The notes under the pieces: model-generated
What the model saw: only the letters and a program-made list of their open reading frames with translations
Databases searched by the model: none
What the model was told of the DNA's origin: nothing
Origin: Tetracentron sinense
Lineage: Eukaryota > Streptophyta > Magnoliopsida > Trochodendrales > Trochodendraceae
Direction: 5' to 3'
Length of the DNA stretch: 64,000 nucleotides
Assembly: GCA_015143295.1 (NCBI GenBank)
Contig: CM026553.1
Span: forward strand, 3,929,912-3,993,911
In this document: in pieces, positions 59,181 to 64,000 of the stretch
Position numbering within the stretch: position 1 is the first letter of the stretch
Layout of the letters: the number at the start of each line of letters is the position of its first letter
Made by a program: the position numbers and the translations under genes

Positions 59181-59455
59181 CTGTTTACAGTATTTATGAT
59201 ACGCGATTCTCAAGGAGCAAGTTTTGATTTGAAATATGAAAAAGGTACGATCATAATGATCCTGACAGGTTGGCTGTGCAATTCTATTGGTTAAGAATTT
59301 GGTAATTTACTGTTTTAGGTAGAAACTGAAAAGACAGTTTTATAATATTGAGAAGCCAAATTTATGATAGCGTGCTATTTAATGAACTCTTTTCATTATA
59401 ATGATTTGTCTATTCAGACACTTTTGGGTATGATCAAACCTAAAAGCGCTCTCAC

Positions 59456-59470
59456 AGATAGGGGGCTAAA
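59456..59470 (+). other. Polypurine tract of the Tat element
   Basis: AGATAGGGGGCTAAA directly before the LTR start TGTTGATG. Confidence 0.85.
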
Positions 59471-60991
59471 TGTTGATGATAGTTATTGGAAAGCTTGACT
59501 TACATAATTTTGAATTTAGGAACGTTGTTCATAATTCAATAAAATAACGACACGTGGCTCAATGAACATTCTGACATATTATATACTAAAAATCCTCTTT
59601 TGAAATTTGGTTAACAGAATTCCATGAAAAATGGATAGATAAAATTATCAAAATAAACATGTTTATCTGATAATGATGATTTTGGTCATTAATGATCACT
59701 GATTTTCAAACTCTTATGCTTTAAGTTCATGTAAAGGATTCCGCTCTTTGATGATATTTTGACTCCTATGTCACTGATAATAATTGTAACTATTGCACCT
59801 TTTAATGTTCTTGATGCTGATTCAGGCTCTAACGCCTTTGGATATTGATTCAGGCTTTAACGCCTTTGGATATTGATTTAGCCTCTAACACCTTTGGATA
59901 CTGTTTCAAGCTTTAACGCCTTTGGTGTTGATTCAGGCTTCAACGCCTTTGGATGATCAATGTGGCTTCAATGCCTCCTTCTGGCTTTCAATGCCTTTCT
60001 GATGATGATGGGCATGGTATGGAGTAGTACCCCCCCGTGTACCTTTCTGATGACCTATACCAGAAAGAAGATTTGTTTTGTCAGGGGTGAACGGTATAGA
60101 TCAGTACCTCCCCGTGGAAATGAGTGTAGCTGTTTCCCCTCATTACCTATTCCAGTGAAGCATGGATTACTTCCTGGACTGACAGTCAGGGAGAAAGCAT
60201 TGGGGACGGATTTTTTCTCAGTTTCTCTTAAGGCCTGATAGGATGGGAGTCTCCGTTCAACACCTCCGCTTTCCCTATTGGACTTGAGATGATTATTATT
60301 ATTACTATGATTATTACTTAAAGGAGTGTTACTGTCTGAACACTTATACATTACCACAAAAGGACAGTACACCATGAAAGCATATGACCCACTTTCACGA
60401 TGTAGTTATCAACCGCCTTGGGGGAGGATGATGAGTTGTGGTTTGGAGGGCTTAGATAGAATTTGTTAAAAGATGAATATTATGAATACCGCTTTTAACC
60501 TTTGAAGAATATATATCCGAAAGCTTTGGTCATAAAAGCTTAGTGGAGATATGGTGAAAAACGCCTTTATCTTGATGAAATCCAATATTTTCTCTCTAAA
60601 GTCGATTACAAAAACGGTTATAACAGCTGTACCAATTAGTTACGATTTCTGTTGATCACCTATAAATAGAGGTGACCCCCTCTTGTTTAAGGAGAGAGAT
60701 TTTTCCCCATTTCTAGTAAGAGACTTCCTGGAGAAATCAGATTTTCAACTAGAATTCACAGAGAGGGAAAGTAAAGGATTCATCAAGAAAAGTCATTTTG
60801 TCACCATTGTTCTTCACTGTTCTTTCTTCTCTCCCTCTGTATCACTTTCTTCTTTCTTCCCTTTCTTCTTCAGGATCTCTGAATCAGTTTTCTCAAAATA
60901 ACTCAACTTAGAACGGTCTGGATATCGGATTTAGGCTAGATTGAGGTTGCACTAAACCCCATTTCTTCAAAAATCAACAACACCCCCTACA
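59471..60991 (+). repeat. 3' LTR of the Tat element (1521 bp)
   Basis: TGTTGATGATAG to CCCTACA, matching 47252-48745, with five 28-bp repeats at 59819-59956 and a TATA box at 60660-60669. Confidence 0.93.
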
Positions 60992-61846
60992 GCTTGTAAG
61001 CAGCTACAAGAGATAACTAGTGTGAGCCAAATTTATAAGGAGCACCCTTTTCTAGTAGGATCAAGGAGGGTCTACAACATGACATGAAGAACGATAGTTG
61101 AAAGCCAGACCCAATACACATACTAGCTCCAACATCCTATCGCAAATCAAACAATGACCGATTCCTACAAAAATGTCATATATAGCGTTTAGGACATCTT
61201 AATTCATTTTCATGAGATCAAGTCGAAGACATGTGCAATCACAGTATATGAATTTTATTCCTAAGTATTACTTTAGGAGACATGTGCATTTAAAAGAAGT
61301 ATATGAGACTCCATCTACTAACAAAGAATTTTGTAAAGGCTTTCACATCTTTTTTAAAAACTTTTTAGGACCCCTTTGGAACCTCTTGTCAATTATTCTA
61401 AGGTTGTAAAGAGCAAGCTCTAATATTTTTTAAGGCTTTGGGCAATAGGTTTTAGATCCCCCCAAGTAGAAGGAGGGATACTATACCAACACTAGCGGTG
61501 GTAGTGATTTGGTATTTGACTTTGACTTTCTCGTCCTCCACTCGCTACATATTCTTGGCAGACTCTCGACCATCTAATCTAATGGTGTGGACTCAAGGGA
61601 TCTGTAAACAATTATATGTGCCCGTTTTCTTACATGTGGCAGCTGTGGTAGAAGCTCAAAAAGATGCCAATTGGCAGGCTTCTGATGGCAAGGAAAAGCA
61701 GGTTCTTTCCCTCTTTGTTTAATCAATGGTTTTTTTATTAAAAAAATTCAATGGCTGCCTGTTATTCATGAAAGAGAATAAGTGTAATATAGGCCAATGC
61801 AATATCCATGCCTAATTCAAATTGAGTGCAAATCCTCTATCCGGGT
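60992..61846. other. No gene seen
   Basis: Short ORFs (61212-61409, 61498-61722) have no recognisable domain. The sequence right of the Tat element continues the context interrupted at 47251. Confidence 0.5.
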
Positions 61847-61860
61847 AAAGTACTCTGTAT

Positions 61861-61940
61861 GGCGTGAGTGCATGGGGTGTGTGTTTCCTTTATCTTGCCT
61901 TCAGCTATCGCCTTGTGGTGTAGTTGAGTTAACCAAAAAA
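61861..61940 (+). mobile_element. 80-bp SINE-like retroposon
   Basis: AAAGTACTCTGTAT flanks it exactly (61847-61860, 61941-61954), and the insert ends in AACC plus an A run shared with the duplication. No polymerase III boxes are evident, so it is probably a 5'-truncated SINE or retroposed RNA. Confidence 0.7.
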
Positions 61941-62082
61941 AAAGTACTCTGTATCAGGTCCTTCTTACATTTTTGTTAGTAATGTGGGCTACCTGGTTTA
62001 TAAAACATCAGATCACCTTCTGCTTGGCCACTAGTTCAGGTAAAGGTAATAAAAGAAAGATATGATTTAGGATATTATCCAA

Positions 62083-62278
62083 TTGGTGTTGGCAAGGAGG
62101 TCATCAATACCAATTTGAAGGCGCCACACACCTCCTTTAACATGATTAACAAGGTATGTTCACATAAATCAATTCCTTGGTTGGTATGAAGGGTGTGTGT
62201 GGCGCCTTCTGATTGGTGTTGCCAGTCCTTGGTTGGTATGAAAGGTGTGTGTGACGCCTTCCAATTGGTGCCGCCGGT
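62083..62278. repeat. Inverted repeat plus 52-bp tandem duplication
   Basis: CCTTGGTTGGTATGAA starts at 62175 and again at 62227 with similar following text (period 52). AAGGCGCCACACACCTCC near 62119 is the inverted counterpart of GGTGTGTGTGGCGCCTT near 62192. Confidence 0.75.
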
Positions 62279-63369
62279 CACCTTACCAGAAGATGATCCC
62301 AAGTCTAAAAGAAAAATAGAAAGCAAAAAGGTTTGTGATGTGGAATACCCTCCAAGCGGTATCCAAAATCCAGTGCATTGCATTCATCGGACAGTCCAGA
62401 ATTGGACTTCCCATTGGCCAAGATATCACTACAAGAAAACTACCGCACAGACACAAAATTTTCCATATCTAATTATAAATTTCCGTGTCTAATACTATTA
62501 GACACGGAAATAACGACCGTGCCTAAACCCTGACAGTTACTCTCATGTCTGATGCTATTAGGCACGGAAAAAAATTTCCGTTTCTAATAATATTATTAGA
62601 CATGGAATTATTTTCGTGTCTAATGATAGCTACAGTAAATTTTAAATTATATATGATGTCACATTGTTCCGTGTCTAAAGATAGTAATAGACACGGAAAT
62701 ATTTCCGTGCCTAATAATGACAGCAATGGAAATGATTTCGTGTCTAATATGTTTTTGACACGGAATTATTTCCGTCTCTAATACTACGATGTACGTCACC
62801 TTGAACATTAGAGACGGAAATTTTTCCGTGTCTAATAATTTATTTCCATGTCCAATATGTTTTTGACACGGAATTAGAGACGGAAAATTTTCCGTGTCTA
62901 ATATTATTATCATTTTTTAAAAAAACAACCAGTACCCTGAAAGAAGTGTGATAACCTGTCACCTGTTTGAATACATTTGAATAATGTACATGTTTTCATT
63001 CATTTGAATAATGTAACCTATTTTTCAATTGATTTCATTTGCACATAGTTTCATCCCACCACTTGTAAAATGCAACCATAGGACATAACAACAAATAAAA
63101 AAAATACTTATAATCCCTTTAATATACACAAGATTACAGCTTCAATTACATTCCTTTCAACCAAATTCCTTTCTACCTATCTATGAATCCATGTTCGTAC
63201 AGACTCCACCACGTGGCAACCATGGACTAGAATGACACCGGCAGAAAGAGGATTCATCCATCTCAATCAGCAACTCTTTCCAGTTATCTTAAAGCCTAAA
63301 CAGAAAGAAAGTAAATTACAAGTGGTGATCAATTATACTAATGAGATATGAGAAATATTGGATCATTAC

Positions 63370-63428
63370 CTGAGCATTTAGCTGATCAATTTCTTCGTCA
63401 GTAGAACTGCGCACTTCTAATCTTCTCA
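63370..63428 (-). CDS. Possible last exons of a CACTA gene
   Basis: On the minus strand a 59-nt stretch is bounded by GTGACAG on its 5' side and CAG|GTAATG on its 3' side, coding an acidic run (STDEEIDQLNAQ). A second acceptor, CTGTTTAG at 63296, would add three residues and a stop. Position near the CACTA end fits the 3' end of its gene. The peptide is too short to assign. Confidence 0.3.
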
Positions 63429-63514
63429 CTGTCACAACAGGAGGAAATAACAATGTCAAATAAATAATAAAATATGAAATATGAAAAATGCAATCAGATA
63501 ATAAGGAGGTATGT

Positions 63515-64000
63515 GGGCACCGAGATGGCCGAAATCCATGTTCCTCAACTATACTATGGGTCTCGGATTTTGATCCTGATTTTTCTAATGCGTGTATTTC
63601 AATACATCCTAAGTGTTGGAGTTGGTTTCGAGCGAATCCGAGGTCGTATGCCCGATTTGGGCACCGAGATGACCGGAATCCATACTTAAATAGTATACTT
63701 TGGCATAAACCCACAACCTTCCCCCATTTCTAAACCGGGGCGCGGATTTCGATCCCATTTCTTCTAACGCATGTTTTTCAATACATCCTAAGTGCTGGAG
63801 TTGGTTTCGAGTGAATCTGAGGTCGTATGCCCGATTTGGGCACCGAGATGACCGGAATCCATACTTAAATAGTATACTTTGGCCTAAACCCACAACCTTC
63901 CCCTATTTCTAAACCGGGGCTCGGATTTCGATCCCATTTTGTCTAACGCATGTATTTCAATACATCTTAAGTGTTAGAGTTGGTTCCGAGCGACTTCGAG
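63515..64000. repeat. Tandem repeat, ~179-bp unit
   Basis: GGGCACCGAGATG begins units at 63515, 63659 and 63838. The second unit is 179 bp, the first lacks about 35 bp, and the third runs off the window. Minus-strand ORFs at 63316-63714 and 63609-63893 simply read through it. Confidence 0.85.

Larger units (their letters stand above)
47252..60991 (+). mobile_element. Complete Tat-lineage Ty3/gypsy element with antisense gene
   Basis: LTRs 47252-48745 and 59471-60991, GCTTG duplications (47247-47251, 60992-60996), Arg-tRNA-type primer site, sense gag-pol to 54907, an antisense gene 54984-59180 and a polypurine tract. Arg-tRNA priming, a second RNase H and an extra ORF between integrase and 3' LTR are Tat-lineage features. 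By eye the first ~350 bp of the LTRs differ at about six positions. Confidence 0.93.
62427..64000. mobile_element. CACTA transposon end, continuing past the window
   Basis: Starts CACTACAAGAAAACTACCG at 62427, the CACTA terminus. 62427-62915 is a dense subterminal array of TTCCGTGTCTAATA and TATTAGACACGGAAA in alternating orientation. Beyond it lie AT-rich sequence, a possible transposase exon and a tandem repeat. The other end lies outside the window. Confidence 0.8.

Noticed and set aside
63316..63893. Minus-strand ORFs with repeated MGLCQSILFKYGF-like text
   Set aside because: They translate the 179-bp tandem repeat; only the short 63370-63428 piece has splice-like borders.

Overview
This is plant nuclear DNA from a transposon-dense region, probably an angiosperm and most likely a eudicot; the species cannot be told from the sequence. 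I see no intact host gene. Nearly all coding signal is decayed Ty3/gypsy polyprotein, mainly chromodomain-bearing Tekay-type chromoviruses plus one Tat-lineage element. The rest is LTRs, a Helitron, CACTA ends, MITE-like pieces and short retroposed scraps.

Layout. 1-11104: a plus-strand Tekay element whose left end lies outside the window. Its integrase is split by a minus-strand Tekay deletion derivative (1602-7801, duplicated target GTACAC). The host element itself sits in a minus-strand Tekay-like LTR (11105-12517), which sits in another LTR scrap (12518-12625). 12626-18918: a mosaic of small DNA transposons (hAT-like MITE, CACTA end, foldback element, hairpins) and poly(A) scraps. 18919-46249: a Helitron of about 2.1 kb interrupted by a minus-strand LTR element without recognisable coding (20268-45449, target CTTCT). 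That element carries a solo Tekay LTR (23249-25625, target GTTAA) and a near-complete minus-strand Tekay (33061-44791, target CACCA). The Tekay is itself hit by a solo LTR (36933-38877, target AATCC). 47252-60991: a complete Tat-lineage element (target GCTTG) with sense gag-pol and an antisense multi-exon plant-mobile-domain gene. 62427-64000: a CACTA end with palindromic subterminal repeats and an internal ~179-bp tandem repeat.

Working logic. The LTR elements follow LTR, primer site, gag, protease, reverse transcriptase, RNase H, integrase (plus chromodomain in Tekay), polypurine tract, LTR. All protein genes carry stops or frameshifts, so none looks autonomous now.

Most interesting: (1) each Tekay-type LTR carries, just upstream of its TATA box, an array of short palindromes whose word differs between LTR families while position and flanks are kept; (2) the Tat antisense gene has its own TATA box, leader intron and in-phase introns; (3) a GT-AG intron-like interval lies between gag and protease of the Tekay at 33061-44791; (4) target duplications fix the order of the nested insertions.
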